A stretch of DNA of 64,000 bases from Psychroserpens luteus (GTDB lineage: Bacteria > Bacteroidota > Bacteroidia > Flavobacteriales > Flavobacteriaceae), in the NCBI RefSeq assembly GCF_015319355.1, contig NZ_JADILU010000002.1, positions 496,001 to 560,000 on the forward strand. Reading direction: 5' to 3'. Positions 8,482-17,576 of this stretch are shown here, piece by piece. The notes beneath the pieces were generated by a model. The model was not told the origin of the DNA. It was given only the letters and a program-made list of their open reading frames with translations, and did not search any database. Each line of letters starts with the position of its first letter. The first letter of the stretch is position 1. Position numbers and translations under genes: made by a program.

Positions 8482-9489
8482 ATGAAAACGCATCACACCT
8501 TATATTCTATCTTAGATCTTGCATTAGTTTCTAAAGATCATACATTAAAACAAACCTTTAATAACGCATTAGAATTAGCACAAAAAGCTGAAACATTTGG
8601 ATACACACGTTATTGGTTAGCAGAACATCATAATTCATCAAATATCGGTAGTACTGCAACCTCTGTATTAATTGGTTATGTTGCTCAAGGCACAGACACA
8701 CTTCGTATTGGATCTGGTGGAATTATGCTCCCTAATCACTCACCATTAATTATTGCAGAACAGTTTGGAACATTAGGCTCATTATATCCTAATCGAATTG
8801 ATTTAGGTTTAGGCAGAGCACCAGGAACAGATCGTGAAACTGCTGAAGCTATTCGATCTGATTTTATGCAAGCTGCACAATCTTTTCCGAATGAATTAGA
8901 AAAAATTCAAAAGTATTTTTCTACGGAAAATGTAACTTCTAAAGTTCGTGCTACTGTAGCAGAAGGTGTTGATGTACCTATTTATATTTTGGGTTCTAGT
9001 ACTGATAGTGCGCACTTAGCAGCAAAAAAAGGATTGCCTTATGCTTTTGCTAGTCATTTTGCGACGACACATTTATGGGATGCTTTAGCTATTTATCGTA
9101 AAGAATTTAAACCTTCTAAAGTATTGCAAAAACCGTATACGATAGTAGGTGTCAATATTATTATTGCAGATACTGATGAAGAAGCGCAACGTTTGTCTAC
9201 GTCATTAATCCGGATGATTGTTGGGTTATTTACAGGGAAACGTGATGCTGTGCAACCACCAACTGAAATGACTAACGATCTTGAACAGGTTTTACAAAAT
9301 CCTCAAGTACACCAAATGCTGAAATACTCTTTTATAGGAAGTAAAGCTACGGTTAAAGCTCAAGTAAAAGAATTTATAGAACAAACTCAAGCAGATGAGC
9401 TTATTGCTGTGACCAATATTTATGATATCAAAGATAGAATACGATCTTACGAGTTATTTGCTGAGATTATGGAGGAGTTAAATGCATGA
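8482..9489 (+). CDS. LLM-class (luciferase-like) flavin-dependent oxidoreductase
   Basis: 335 residues from the ATG at 8482; a TTG three codons earlier is less likely. The family pattern is clear: YSILDLALV at the N-terminus, FGYTRYWLAEHHN, the strand and loop IRIGSGGIMLPNHSPLIIAEQFGTL (present here as LRIGSGG...), RIDLGLGRAPGTD, and VPIYILGSSTDSA. Members use reduced FMN or F420 for monooxygenation or reduction; in this single-gene setting the substrate cannot be inferred. It is divergent from the ThiE-like gene, with about 200 bp of promoter DNA between them. Confidence 0.88.
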   Translation: MKTHHTLYSILDLALVSKDHTLKQTFNNALELAQKAETFGYTRYWLAEHHNSSNIGSTATSVLIGYVAQGTDTLRIGSGGIMLPNHSPLIIAEQFGTLGSLYPNRIDLGLGRAPGTDRETAEAIRSDFMQAAQSFPNELEKIQKYFSTENVTSKVRATVAEGVDVPIYILGSSTDSAHLAAKKGLPYAFASHFATTHLWDALAIYRKEFKPSKVLQKPYTIVGVNIIIADTDEEAQRLSTSLIRMIVGLFTGKRDAVQPPTEMTNDLEQVLQNPQVHQMLKYSFIGSKATVKAQVKEFIEQTQADELIAVTNIYDIKDRIRSYELFAEIMEELNA

Positions 9490-9650
9490 GTGTGATTGAA
9501 ATTAATTAAATTAATTATGAATTATTAATGTTAGTAAATCAAAACACTTTTATATCACTAGCATTTTTTATTTCGTCTATAAATTTACTTAATTCACAGG
9601 TGAATAAGCGCTGTTTGTCTATTCCTTTTTTTAATACACGTATGTAAAGC

Positions 9651-9658
9651 TACATTTG
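9651..9658 (+). promoter_or_regulatory. Probable -7 element (TACATTTG)
   Basis: TACATTTG, followed by CA, matches the Bacteroidota primary-sigma -7 consensus TAnnTTTG. It lies 30 nt before the ATG at 9688. No convincing -33 element is seen at the usual distance, so support is moderate. Confidence 0.45.
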
Positions 9659-9687
9659 CATCAAAATTAAAAAATCAAATACATATC

Positions 9688-9987
9688 ATGAAAAAAGTAA
9701 CACTATTATTAGTTGTAATTATAACAATTTCTAATTGTAATAGCGTAAAAGATGTCAATACTTCAAGCATCTCTCAAGCTGCAACATTATTAAGTTCATT
9801 GAGCTCTAATTCTACAGTACAACAAATTACGAGTCTCTTTAATTTATTAGACAGTAATAATGATGAATCTATTAGTTCTAATGAAGCAATTGGATCTGTA
9901 GCAGAAAACTTTGATGTTTTGGATATAGATAGTAGTTCAAGTTTAAATCTTACAGAGTTAACGGGTTTACTTAGTTTATTGAAATAA
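9688..9987 (+). CDS. Small EF-hand lipoprotein
   Basis: 99 residues. A short signal peptide ends at SNC (Cys17), giving a lipoprotein. The C-terminal half holds two EF-hand-like loops: DSNNDESISSNE (about 54-65) and DIDSSSSLNLTE (about 79-90), each with Asp, Asn or Ser at the Ca-coordinating positions and a Glu at position 12. Calcium binding is inferred from the loops. It stands alone, with its own -7 element and an intrinsic terminator at 10013-10041. Confidence 0.75.
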   Translation: MKKVTLLLVVIITISNCNSVKDVNTSSISQAATLLSSLSSNSTVQQITSLFNLLDSNNDESISSNEAIGSVAENFDVLDIDSSSSLNLTELTGLLSLLK

Positions 9988-10012
9988 TATTTTTTTGAAT
10001 TGGTCTAAAAAG

Positions 10013-10041
10013 AAGGTATATCTTAATGATGTACCTTTTTT
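10013..10041 (+). terminator. Intrinsic terminator after EF-hand lipoprotein
   Basis: Stem AAGGTA/TACCTT with a 13-nt loop, followed directly by TTTT. It lies 26 nt after the stop of the 9688 gene. Confidence 0.7.
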
Positions 10042-10242
10042 ATTTATACCTAATAGAAGCAACTAATCCTTAATGATATTTATAATATCTATAAAATTAC
10101 CTCATTCGTAGATACAATTTAGGCAATCGTCTATTTGCCTTTTTTTGAACACTTTATACAGATACCTTTAAACTATTATAACAAAATAGAGTCTAAGTAT
10201 TGATAAATAAAAAGAAGTTTAATTTTTTAAATGATATAAACT

Positions 10243-10833
10243 ATGAAAGCATTTTTTAAAACAGTCGTTTTACCAACATTGTTTATTGTAGCTATTACAA
10301 CACAAGTTTCAGCACAAACAAGACGTAACACAAAAGAGAAAACAGAGGTAAAGACTACTAGAAAAACAAATACTATTAGCAGAAGAGTACCAAGTACCAG
10401 AGTGACTTATAAAAGAGCTACACGTAAAGTTGTTTCTGTAAGAAATGTGCCAAACAGAACAGTTATTAGACATAACGGACAAAACTATTATTATGCAAAT
10501 AACAAATATTACACACAGTCTAGAGGTCGCTATATTGCTATTGCTCCAAAAGTTGGTTTTAGAATAAAAGTATTACCTATAAATTACATAATAGTTCGAT
10601 TTAATAACTATAACTATTACAATGCTCAAGGTATTTTTTACGTACAAATAAATAACGAATATGAAGTTGTAGATCCAGAAGTAGGAACCATAGTTTATGA
10701 ACTTCCTGAGGATTATGAAAAAGTAATCATTGATGGACAAACCTATTACGAATATGCAAATATCTTATACGAAAAAGTACAAGTAGATGGTACAAGAGCT
10801 TATGAAGTTGTAGGTATCATTGACATGGAATAA
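10243..10833 (+). CDS. Secreted basic/Tyr-rich protein, DUF6515-like
   Basis: 196 residues. A signal peptide (about 1-24, ending VSAQ) is followed by a very basic Arg/Thr-rich stretch (25-70), then three repeats of a Tyr/Asn-rich beta unit: GQNYYYANNKYYTQ, NNYNYYNAQGIFYVQ and GQTYYEYANILYEKV. Proteins of this pattern are annotated as DUF6515 or glycine-zipper-like exported proteins in Bacteroidota; their function is unknown. It has its own strong terminator 43 nt after the stop and no close neighbours, so it is probably monocistronic. Confidence 0.65.
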   Translation: MKAFFKTVVLPTLFIVAITTQVSAQTRRNTKEKTEVKTTRKTNTISRRVPSTRVTYKRATRKVVSVRNVPNRTVIRHNGQNYYYANNKYYTQSRGRYIAIAPKVGFRIKVLPINYIIVRFNNYNYYNAQGIFYVQINNEYEVVDPEVGTIVYELPEDYEKVIIDGQTYYEYANILYEKVQVDGTRAYEVVGIIDME

Positions 10834-10876
10834 ATATGAAAAAGAATAATTGATTTGATTGGTTGATTAGTAGTAG

Positions 10877-10912
10877 AAAAGGAGGATAGTTATCATAGCT
10901 ATTCTCCTTTTT
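10877..10912 (+). terminator. Intrinsic terminator
   Basis: A long stem, AAAAGGAGGATAG paired with CTATTCTCCTTTT (one G-U pair), loop of about 8 nt, then a T-run. It ends the 10243 transcript. Confidence 0.85.
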
Positions 10913-11106
10913 GATTTTATTATTATAATAATAAAAATTAGAATATTCATCACAAGAACCATTTGTTAATATAGTATAATATTCAGTTAATATTGATGTT
11001 TTAATATTGACTTTGTGTACTTATATTAAACCAGGCAATATTGGATGAAACATAAAGTAATTGATTCTTGAAATCGCTAAAAAGAAACATTCAATATACA
11101 GACATA

Positions 11107-11137
11107 AAGCTCCAGATAATTCTGGAGCTTTTATTTT
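11107..11137. terminator. Hairpin terminator, probably bidirectional
   Basis: Perfect 10-bp stem AAGCTCCAGA/TCTGGAGCTT with a TAAT loop, followed by TTATTTT on the + strand and by TTTATG on the minus strand. It lies 14 nt past the stop of the minus-strand gene 11144-12112. Confidence 0.75.
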
Positions 11138-11143
11138 ATAATA

Positions 11144-12112
11144 CTATTCTGAACGTTTCCAAGCATCTTTTATATATTCTAAATCTTTTTTTAGATATCT
11201 AAAAACTTCTTTTTTATTTATGTTTATTGTTGAAAGTCCTTTTTCTGCACCACCTAAGTCATACTCTGCATGAAGTGAAACAGGAACATTGATTTTATAT
11301 TTTTTCAGCAATGAGAAATAACGTTTAAAGTCAACCATACCTTTACCTAAAGGAACGTTAATTGGTTTCCATTGCCCATCCACAATTCCCCATTTAAAAT
11401 CTTTTAAAACTATAGAGTTTATAAACGGTTTTATACGTCTTAATCCAAGTTCCCAACTCTCACCACCTTCAACAACAGCATGCCTAATATCATATTGGCA
11501 ACCTATGAATTTACCTTTGGTTGCTTCTAAAATTGGAAGAAGATCCCAAATAGGTGCACCAACATGGTTACCTGCATGATTTTGATAGCTTCCAATAATT
11601 CTTAACTTTTCGTTTAGGGTTTCTAATTCTCTAGCCTGTTTTCCAAACAACGTTTGGCTTAAGGTAATTGATTTATCTTCTGGATATTTCAACCAATCTG
11701 TTCTATAATTAGTAAAACCTAGATGACTAGCAGTTTCTAATACCGTTTTATGTGTAATATTGTTAGCATCCCAAACATTTGTAGACATCATTTTGGGACT
11801 AAGACCCTGTTTTTGCATCGCTTCAACAGCTTTAGGTAAATCGTCAATTACATGTTCTGGTAGCACATGACCTTTTCGTCGTACTGTTAAATCTAATCCA
11901 TTAAAACCCATTTCTGCAGCAGCTGCAGACATTTCATTATAATTAAGAAATTGTAAATGTTTAGAAAACAAATGAACATTAAGTTGGTCTTGAGGTACTA
12001 TTATTTTTTTTTCTAATTCGTTTTGAAAAGAGAGTAGTGGAAGACTTGCTATACCCATTGTTGAAAGCTTAGTAAATTCTCTTCTAGAATAGAAGGTTTG
12101 ACGCTTACTCAT
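11144..12112 (-). CDS. Sugar phosphate isomerase/epimerase-like TIM-barrel protein with Tat signal
   Basis: 322 residues. The N-terminus has a twin-arginine signal: SRREFTKLSTMG followed by a hydrophobic stretch ending near residue 30, so the protein is exported folded or membrane-anchored. The rest is an AP-endonuclease-2/xylose-isomerase-like barrel: AAEMGFNGLDLTVR, GSYQNHAGNHVG, CQYDIRHAVVEGG, VLKDFKWG and PVSLHAEYDL, with His, Asp and Glu residues at the strand ends that normally bind a divalent metal. The family interconverts or epimerises sugars; extracytoplasmic versions are common in Bacteroidota. No sugar operon surrounds it. Confidence 0.85.
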   Translation of the reverse strand: MSKRQTFYSRREFTKLSTMGIASLPLLSFQNELEKKIIVPQDQLNVHLFSKHLQFLNYNEMSAAAAEMGFNGLDLTVRRKGHVLPEHVIDDLPKAVEAMQKQGLSPKMMSTNVWDANNITHKTVLETASHLGFTNYRTDWLKYPEDKSITLSQTLFGKQARELETLNEKLRIIGSYQNHAGNHVGAPIWDLLPILEATKGKFIGCQYDIRHAVVEGGESWELGLRRIKPFINSIVLKDFKWGIVDGQWKPINVPLGKGMVDFKRYFSLLKKYKINVPVSLHAEYDLGGAEKGLSTININKKEVFRYLKKDLEYIKDAWKRSE

Positions 12113-12314
12113 GTTGTCGTGTGATTTGTAAATAGTTTATATGGTAAGTAAGATAATTATTTTTGATGAGCTTTTTAATCTTCTATTCTATTGATTACTT
12201 ATTTTTAAAACCATAAATTTTTATAAAAACGAGTAATATATACTTAAATCATTAAGCTTCATTCTTTACAATAATTATAATAAAAGTACTATATCTTAAC
12301 AAATATTTGCGACA

Positions 12315-12341
12315 GTGCTATGTGTAGGGGTAAAATAGCAC
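12315..12341. promoter_or_regulatory. Inverted repeat, candidate operator
   Basis: GTGCTAT and ATAGCAC, perfect 7-bp arms separated by 13 nt, placed about 25 nt upstream of the -33-like TTG of the small gene at 12441. The dyad and its position suggest a regulator binding site. Confidence 0.4.
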
Positions 12342-12364
12342 ATGTATGTGATAAAAATGTATAG

Positions 12365-12393
12365 TTGTTATTATGTTTTTCTTCGGAAATTTG
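12365..12393 (+). promoter_or_regulatory. Candidate promoter of the 34-codon gene
   Basis: TTG at 12365-12367, 18 nt spacer, then GAAATTTG at 12386-12393, which matches the TAnnTTTG -7 element except for the first base. A start near 12400 would give a transcript of about 200 nt ending at the terminator at 12600. Confidence 0.4.
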
Positions 12394-12440
12394 CACCAGA
12401 GATATTTTGTATTTCTCATTAAACGTTAAAACAAAAACCA

Positions 12441-12545
12441 ATGAAAAAAAATATAAGAGTTAACCAAACTAAAAAAAGAGTTCTTAATTTATTGAAAAAT
12501 ATTATCAGTGGATCTGAAACTTTTTCAAATACATTTTATATCTAA
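12441..12545 (+). CDS. Small ORF, 34 residues, basic peptide
   Basis: ATG to TAA, 34 codons. The peptide begins MKKNIRVNQTKKRVLNLLKN and ends in FSNTFYI: a basic N-terminal half and a Ser/Thr/aromatic tail. It has no recognised family, signal peptide or clear membrane helix. The case for a real gene is the arrangement: a dyad and a promoter-like pair upstream, A-rich leader, and a clean terminator 29 nt after the stop, all in + orientation between two minus-strand genes. The alternative is a non-coding RNA of about 200 nt that merely contains this ORF. Confidence 0.4.
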   Translation: MKKNIRVNQTKKRVLNLLKNIISGSETFSNTFYI

Positions 12546-12573
12546 GTTTTGAACTTAGTAAAATTTAAGTACT

Positions 12574-12600
12574 AAAGGTGTTCTGTTGAGCACCTTTTTT
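12574..12600 (+). terminator. Intrinsic terminator of the small gene
   Basis: AAAGGTG/CACCTTT stem with a 10-nt loop followed by TTT. The T-run is on the + strand, so it serves the 12441 transcript; it could also weakly stop ackA readthrough on the other strand. A smaller hairpin, CTAAGT/ACTTAG, overlaps the ORF stop at 12542-12558. Confidence 0.75.
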
Positions 12601-12629
12601 AATTCAAAAGTATTACTTAAAACCTTAAG

Positions 12630-13814
12630 TTAATTTACCAAATTATAAGCCTGTTTAGCAATTTCTAATTCTTCATTTGTTGGTATCACTAATACTTTTG
12701 TTTTAGATGTTGTTGCATTAATTTCTCGTATATCTGAAGATCTTAAATCATTTTTATTGGTGTCTAAATTAATTCCGAAGTAATCCATTTCTGTACATAC
12801 TTTTTCTCTAATATAATTTGAATTTTCACCTATTCCTGCAGTAAAAACAATAGCATCTAATCCATTCATAGCTGCAACAAAAGCACCAATGTATTTTTTA
12901 ATTCTATAAGCATTCATTTCTAAAGCTAATTTGCAATCTTCATTTCCTTTGGCAGCTTGTGCTTCTATATCTCTTAAATCACTGTAACCCGTTAAGCCTA
13001 ACATGCCACTTTCTTTTGTAAGCAACGTTTTTACTTTATCCAAATCATACCCCAAACTATTGACTAAGTAAAATACAATGGCATGATCTATATCACCACT
13101 TCTAGTTCCCATAATTAAACCATTAGATGGTGTAAAACCTAAATTATGATCTATACTTTTACCATTTACAACAGCAGTCATACTACAACCATTTCCTAAA
13201 TGAATTGTAATTATTTTAGACGTTTTAAGCTTTAAATATTGCAGTGCTTTTTCTGTTACATATTTATGACTTGTGCCATGAAAACCATACACTTGAATCC
13301 CGTGTTCTATATACAATTTGTTAGGAATAGCATACCTTTTAGCTTTTTCGGGTAAAGTTTGAAAGAACGCAGTATCAAAAATGGCAGCTTGTTTTGCATT
13401 AGGAAAAAGTTGCTCAGCAACCACAATTCCTTCCAAATTATTAGGATTATGTAAAGGCGCTAAAGCTGCAAATTCATTAATTTTTTGCTTAACATCTTCG
13501 GTAATTAAAGTCGTGTTAGAAAAAGCATTTCCTCCATGAACTACACGATGACCAATAATTTCAATGTCATCAGTATTTTTTATAACGCCTTTTTCAGGAT
13601 CTAATAATAAATCTACAACGTTTTTTAAACCTTGATTATGATTTTCTATAGGAAGAATCTCTTTTAAATTTATATGATCTGTTTTATAGTTTATGATAGC
13701 ATCCTTTTCTCCAATACGTTCTACCAATCCACTACAAACTAATGTTTCCGAAGGCATCTGTATCAATTGAAATTTTATGGAAGAACTTCCAGAATTAATG
13801 ACTAATATGTTCAT
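12630..13814 (-). CDS. ackA: Acetate kinase
   Basis: 394 residues, normal length. Converts acetyl phosphate and ADP to acetate and ATP (or the reverse). The signatures are all present: LVINSGSSSIKFQL at the N-terminus, IGHRVVHGG, DTAFFQTLPEKAKRYAIP, YGFHGTSHKYV, IIHLGNGCS-type (IITIHLGNGCSMTAV), GTRSGDIDHAI and FTAGIGENS. It follows pta by 11 nt in the same direction, the classic Pta-AckA overflow/acetate-assimilation operon in the cytoplasm. Confidence 0.98.
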   Translation of the reverse strand: MNILVINSGSSSIKFQLIQMPSETLVCSGLVERIGEKDAIINYKTDHINLKEILPIENHNQGLKNVVDLLLDPEKGVIKNTDDIEIIGHRVVHGGNAFSNTTLITEDVKQKINEFAALAPLHNPNNLEGIVVAEQLFPNAKQAAIFDTAFFQTLPEKAKRYAIPNKLYIEHGIQVYGFHGTSHKYVTEKALQYLKLKTSKIITIHLGNGCSMTAVVNGKSIDHNLGFTPSNGLIMGTRSGDIDHAIVFYLVNSLGYDLDKVKTLLTKESGMLGLTGYSDLRDIEAQAAKGNEDCKLALEMNAYRIKKYIGAFVAAMNGLDAIVFTAGIGENSNYIREKVCTEMDYFGINLDTNKNDLRSSDIREINATTSKTKVLVIPTNEELEIAKQAYNLVN

Positions 13815-13825
13815 ATTATTTTATA

Positions 13826-15934
13826 TTAAAAGTCTTGAGCTTGTATTGCTGTTACAATTACTGTATTAAAAATATCATCTGTAGTACAGCCTCTACTTAA
13901 ATCGTTAACAGGTTTGTTAAGTCCTTGTATTATTGGTCCAATGGCTAATGCCTTCGTTTCTCTTTGTACTGCTTTATAGGTGTTATTTCCTGTGTTTAAA
14001 TCTGGGAAAATAAAAACATTTGCCTGACCTGCAACTTCTGAGTTTGGTAGTTTTATTTTACCAACATTGATATCGACAGCAGCATCATATTGTATTGGTC
14101 CTTCAACTTTTAAATCTGGACGTTTTGCTTTAATAAGCACTGTAGCAGCTCTTACGTTTTCAACATCTTCACCAACTCCAGATGTTCCAGAAGAGTAGGA
14201 GAGCATGGCTATTTTGGGATCAATACCAAATGCGCTACTTGTTTTTGCTGAAGAAATTGCAATTTCAGATAATTGCTCTGCTGTAGGATTTGGATTAATA
14301 GCACAATCACCATAAACCGAAACTCGATCTTCTAAGCACATAAAAAATACAGAAGACACAATAGACGTTTCAGGTTTTGTTTTTATAAATTGTAATGCAG
14401 GTCTAATCGTATGCTGTGTCGTATGCACTGCTCCAGAGACCATACCATCTGCATCTCCTTTATAAACCATCATAGTTCCATAATAAGATACATCTTCCAT
14501 TAAATCTTGTGCCATTGCTAAATTGACATTTTTATGTTTACGCAGTTCATAAAGTGTTTCAGCATAAGCTTCAAATTGCGGAGACTCAATAGGATTTATA
14601 ATCGTAATTAGGTTTAAATCTAGAACTAAATCTAATGCTATGATTTTTTCTTCTATATGTTTTCTATCACCAAGCAATGTAATTTCAACAGCATCTAAAT
14701 CTACCAATTGTTTTGTTGCTCTTAAAACACGTTCATCAAGACCTTCAGGTAAAACAATATGTTTTTTATTTGATTTTGCTTGTTTCAATAAGTTATACTG
14801 AAACATTCTAGGTGTCACACCTTTTGTTTTAAAAGTAATTAATCGTTCTACAAGCGCGTCTACTTTAACGTGCTGTTCAAAATCGTTTATAGAAGTCTGA
14901 ATCTTTTCAGTATTTTCAGCATAAATTTGTGATTTAATTTTGCCAATATTATTTACTACGGAAAACGTTCCGCCTTGAGCAGAAATAATAGGTACGATAT
15001 CAGAAAGTCCTTCAATTAGTTTAATTATGGAATTTTCAGGAGTTAATCCACCAGTTAAAACAATACCAGAAACCGAAGGGTAATTTTCAGAAATATTGGC
15101 TTGTAAAGCACCCAAAATAATATCTGCTCTATCACCAGGCGTAATCACCAAAGCATCTTCTTTTAAATGCGTTAAATAATTACGAAGTTGCATGGCGCCA
15201 ACACTAAAATTACCGGCTTGATTGTTTATATGAGCTTCTCCAAAAAGTAATTTAGCATCTAATGCATCTACAATTTCCTTAATAGATGGATTAGATAATT
15301 TTGGATTTAATGGTATGGCATTAGCAATCACACTAGCTGGAAAACTCTTTTCCAATTCAGCAATTACTAAAGCGAGATGCTGTGGTTCTATTTTATTTGC
15401 AATCACAGATAGTACTTCAACACCTTTATCCTTAAAAGAGTCATAAGCCATATATAAATTACCAATAAGATCTTCTATCGACTTACCTGTTCCAGTAGCT
15501 AAAATAATAGCAGGAACACCTAAGTTTTTTGCAATTAAAACATTAATGTCAAATTCAATGATAGAGCCTTCTCCAACAAAACTGCTGCCTTCTACCAAAA
15601 CAAAATCAAAGCGATCTTCAATAGCTTTGAACTTATCAATAATTTTCCCGATGATTTCATCGTCTTTATTCTCATTTTTCTTTTTAATGACTTCGCTTCT
15701 GGTATATCCATAAGCGTCTTCAAATTTTAAATCGAGATTAAAATAACTAATGACTGTATTGATGTGGTTATCTACTTCTCCTGCTTTTAAATCATCTATG
15801 ATAGGTCTAAAATAGCCCACTTTTGCTGCTTTTCCCAATAACAATTGCATGAGTCCTAAAGATATTAATGACTTACCACTATTGGGTTCTGTAGTTGCTA
15901 TGTAAATGGCTTTGTTGGTTGCTTTTTTATTCAT
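13826..15934 (-). CDS. pta: Phosphate acetyltransferase (long form)
   Basis: 702 residues, the long three-domain type. Residues 1-220 form a BioD-like P-loop domain (IATTEPNSGKSLISLGL), about 220-340 the DRTGG regulatory domain (TPGDRADIILGAL, VLTGGLTPENSI), and about 375-700 the PTA_PTB catalytic domain (HIVLPEGLDERVLRA, DADGMVSGAVHTT, GDCAINPNPTAEQL, SYSSGTSG, VFIFPDLNTGNNTYKAVQRE). It makes acetyl phosphate from acetyl-CoA and is the first gene of the pta-ackA operon. A -7-like element lies about 50 nt upstream of the start. Confidence 0.98.
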   Translation of the reverse strand: MNKKATNKAIYIATTEPNSGKSLISLGLMQLLLGKAAKVGYFRPIIDDLKAGEVDNHINTVISYFNLDLKFEDAYGYTRSEVIKKKNENKDDEIIGKIIDKFKAIEDRFDFVLVEGSSFVGEGSIIEFDINVLIAKNLGVPAIILATGTGKSIEDLIGNLYMAYDSFKDKGVEVLSVIANKIEPQHLALVIAELEKSFPASVIANAIPLNPKLSNPSIKEIVDALDAKLLFGEAHINNQAGNFSVGAMQLRNYLTHLKEDALVITPGDRADIILGALQANISENYPSVSGIVLTGGLTPENSIIKLIEGLSDIVPIISAQGGTFSVVNNIGKIKSQIYAENTEKIQTSINDFEQHVKVDALVERLITFKTKGVTPRMFQYNLLKQAKSNKKHIVLPEGLDERVLRATKQLVDLDAVEITLLGDRKHIEEKIIALDLVLDLNLITIINPIESPQFEAYAETLYELRKHKNVNLAMAQDLMEDVSYYGTMMVYKGDADGMVSGAVHTTQHTIRPALQFIKTKPETSIVSSVFFMCLEDRVSVYGDCAINPNPTAEQLSEIAISSAKTSSAFGIDPKIAMLSYSSGTSGVGEDVENVRAATVLIKAKRPDLKVEGPIQYDAAVDINVGKIKLPNSEVAGQANVFIFPDLNTGNNTYKAVQRETKALAIGPIIQGLNKPVNDLSRGCTTDDIFNTVIVTAIQAQDF

Positions 15935-16256
15935 TTTATATTGAAAATATGATTAAAATAGTAAGTGTAAGAATTAAGTAACAAATTTACGGATTTCGTC
16001 TCGGTTGTTTGTTGAATTTGGATTCAAATTAGATAAAATAAAGTATTAAAATTAAATAGACTTTTTAAGGACAAGACTAGTGACATAATATTAATAATAT
16101 TGCTAAAAAGCTATGTTCCAAATCATAGTGTTAATTGTAACATAAATAAATAAGAAGTATATAGTGCTATTTTCTTAATCGTAATTTTTATAATAACAAT
16201 GTAAATAGTATATTTCAAAACCAAACTCCAATATATTATAAATCGCTAATTATTAT
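15935..16256. other. 322-nt divergent intergenic region (pta / histidine kinase)
   Basis: Holds the pta promoter candidate near 15985 and the upstream region of the GAF kinase gene. No further ORF, hairpin or repeat stands out. Confidence 0.5.
15982..15989 (-). promoter_or_regulatory. Candidate -7 element of pta-ackA
   Basis: On the minus strand the sequence reads TAAATTTG, a full match to TAnnTTTG, about 48 nt upstream of the pta start. No clear -33 element is seen. Confidence 0.4.
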
Positions 16257-17576
16257 ATGAAAAAGGAAGAGATAGTTGATGTAAATAAATTTTACGAAGA
16301 CCAAAAAATTAGAAAAGAAAAAGATAAAATTATTGAAAGACAACTTCGTTTCCAAGAGTTATTAATTAATATTTCAACACAATATATCAATTCAGATTTA
16401 TCAGATATTGATAAAATGGTTCAAGAATCCTTAAAACAAATTGGAGAATTTGTAGAGTCAGATAGAAGTTACATTTTTTCTTATGACTTTATAAATAATA
16501 CGACCTCTAACACCTATGAATGGTGTTCAAAAGGTATTGATCCCGAAATAGATAATTTGCAAAACATTCCTGTAGATTACATTCCGCAATGGCTCGATGC
16601 ACATAATAATGGAGAGGCTTTTTACGTAGAAGATGTGAGTCTTTTGCCAGATGATGGTGAATTTGGTTTACGCGCTGTTTTAGAACCGCAAGGCATTAAA
16701 AGTTTAATAACAATACCAAAGATTAAAAACAATGAACTCATTGGTTTTATAGGCTTTGACTCGGTCAATAAAATCAATAAATACAATGATAATGAAAAAG
16801 ACATTCTTTTTGTTTTTGCAAATATGTTAGTGAATGTTATACAGAGAAAAGAGCAAGAGGAAAAAATAAAATTACAAGAAGAGAAAAAAGAGCAATTATT
16901 AAAAGATTTATCACTTCAAAATGAACAATTAAATGAGTATGCACATGTTGTATCTCATGATTTAAAAGCACCTCTAATAAACATTCATACGCTTGTAGGT
17001 TGGTTTATGGATGATAATAAAGACAAGTTAGAAGAGCAAGATTTGCATCCTCTTACTCAAGTCTTATTTAATGTGGAGAAAATGGATTTTCTAATTAAAG
17101 GAATTTTAGATTATTCAACCATAAATAAACTAGAAGCACAAGATTCGCTAGTAGATTTTAATGTAATCATTAAAGAAGTGTTACAAACAATGTTAATTCC
17201 TAGTCATACTAAAATTACGATTCAAGATAATTTACCAAGTATTACTGGTAATGCATGGAGGTTTAAACAAGTATTTCAAAACTTGATTCAAAATGCCATA
17301 AAATATACAGATAAAGAAAAAGGAATAATAAATGTCGGTTTTATTGAAAAAGACGACAATTACGAGTTTTTTGTAAAGGATAATGGGATTGGGATTAAAT
17401 CCAATTATTTCGATAAAATATTTAAAGTCTTTACTAAATTAGAAAGTACTGGATCTTCATCAGGAATAGGGCTGTCTATTGTTAAAAAAATCATCAACTA
17501 TTACAAAGGTACTATCTGGTTAGAAAGTGAAGAAGGTGTAGGTTCAACGTTTTATTTTACGCTATTAAAAAACTAA
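16257..17576 (+). CDS. GAF-domain sensor histidine kinase
   Basis: 439 residues, no signal or membrane segment, so cytoplasmic. A GAF domain spans about 28-195 (ESDRSYIFSYDF, IKSLITIPKIKNNELIGFIGFDS), then a coiled coil (about 195-222), HisKA with YAHVVSHDLKAPLINIHTL (phospho-acceptor His in VSHDLKAP), and HATPase_c with the N box NLIQNAIKYTD, DNGIGI and GIGLSIVKKII. There is no receiver domain; its partner is not adjacent. The next gene is also a kinase but starts 175 nt later, so it is probably separately transcribed. The signal is unknown. Confidence 0.92.
   Translation: MKKEEIVDVNKFYEDQKIRKEKDKIIERQLRFQELLINISTQYINSDLSDIDKMVQESLKQIGEFVESDRSYIFSYDFINNTTSNTYEWCSKGIDPEIDNLQNIPVDYIPQWLDAHNNGEAFYVEDVSLLPDDGEFGLRAVLEPQGIKSLITIPKIKNNELIGFIGFDSVNKINKYNDNEKDILFVFANMLVNVIQRKEQEEKIKLQEEKKEQLLKDLSLQNEQLNEYAHVVSHDLKAPLINIHTLVGWFMDDNKDKLEEQDLHPLTQVLFNVEKMDFLIKGILDYSTINKLEAQDSLVDFNVIIKEVLQTMLIPSHTKITIQDNLPSITGNAWRFKQVFQNLIQNAIKYTDKEKGIINVGFIEKDDNYEFFVKDNGIGIKSNYFDKIFKVFTKLESTGSSSGIGLSIVKKIINYYKGTIWLESEEGVGSTFYFTLLKN

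Larger units (their letters stand above)
10834..11143. other. 310-nt intergenic region with two terminators
   Basis: No ORF with coding character is visible. It holds the terminator of the upstream gene (10877-10912) and a second perfect hairpin at 11107-11130. The second hairpin has its better T-tract on the + strand, although the adjacent gene is on the minus strand, so a short + strand RNA ending there is possible but unproven. Confidence 0.5.
12113..12440. other. Intergenic region upstream of the 34-codon ORF
   Basis: Contains the divergent start regions of the minus-strand TIM-barrel gene and of a small + strand gene. Visible elements are a 7-bp dyad (12315-12341) and a -33/-7-like pair (12365-12393); otherwise the region is AT-rich with nothing recognisable. 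Confidence 0.5.
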
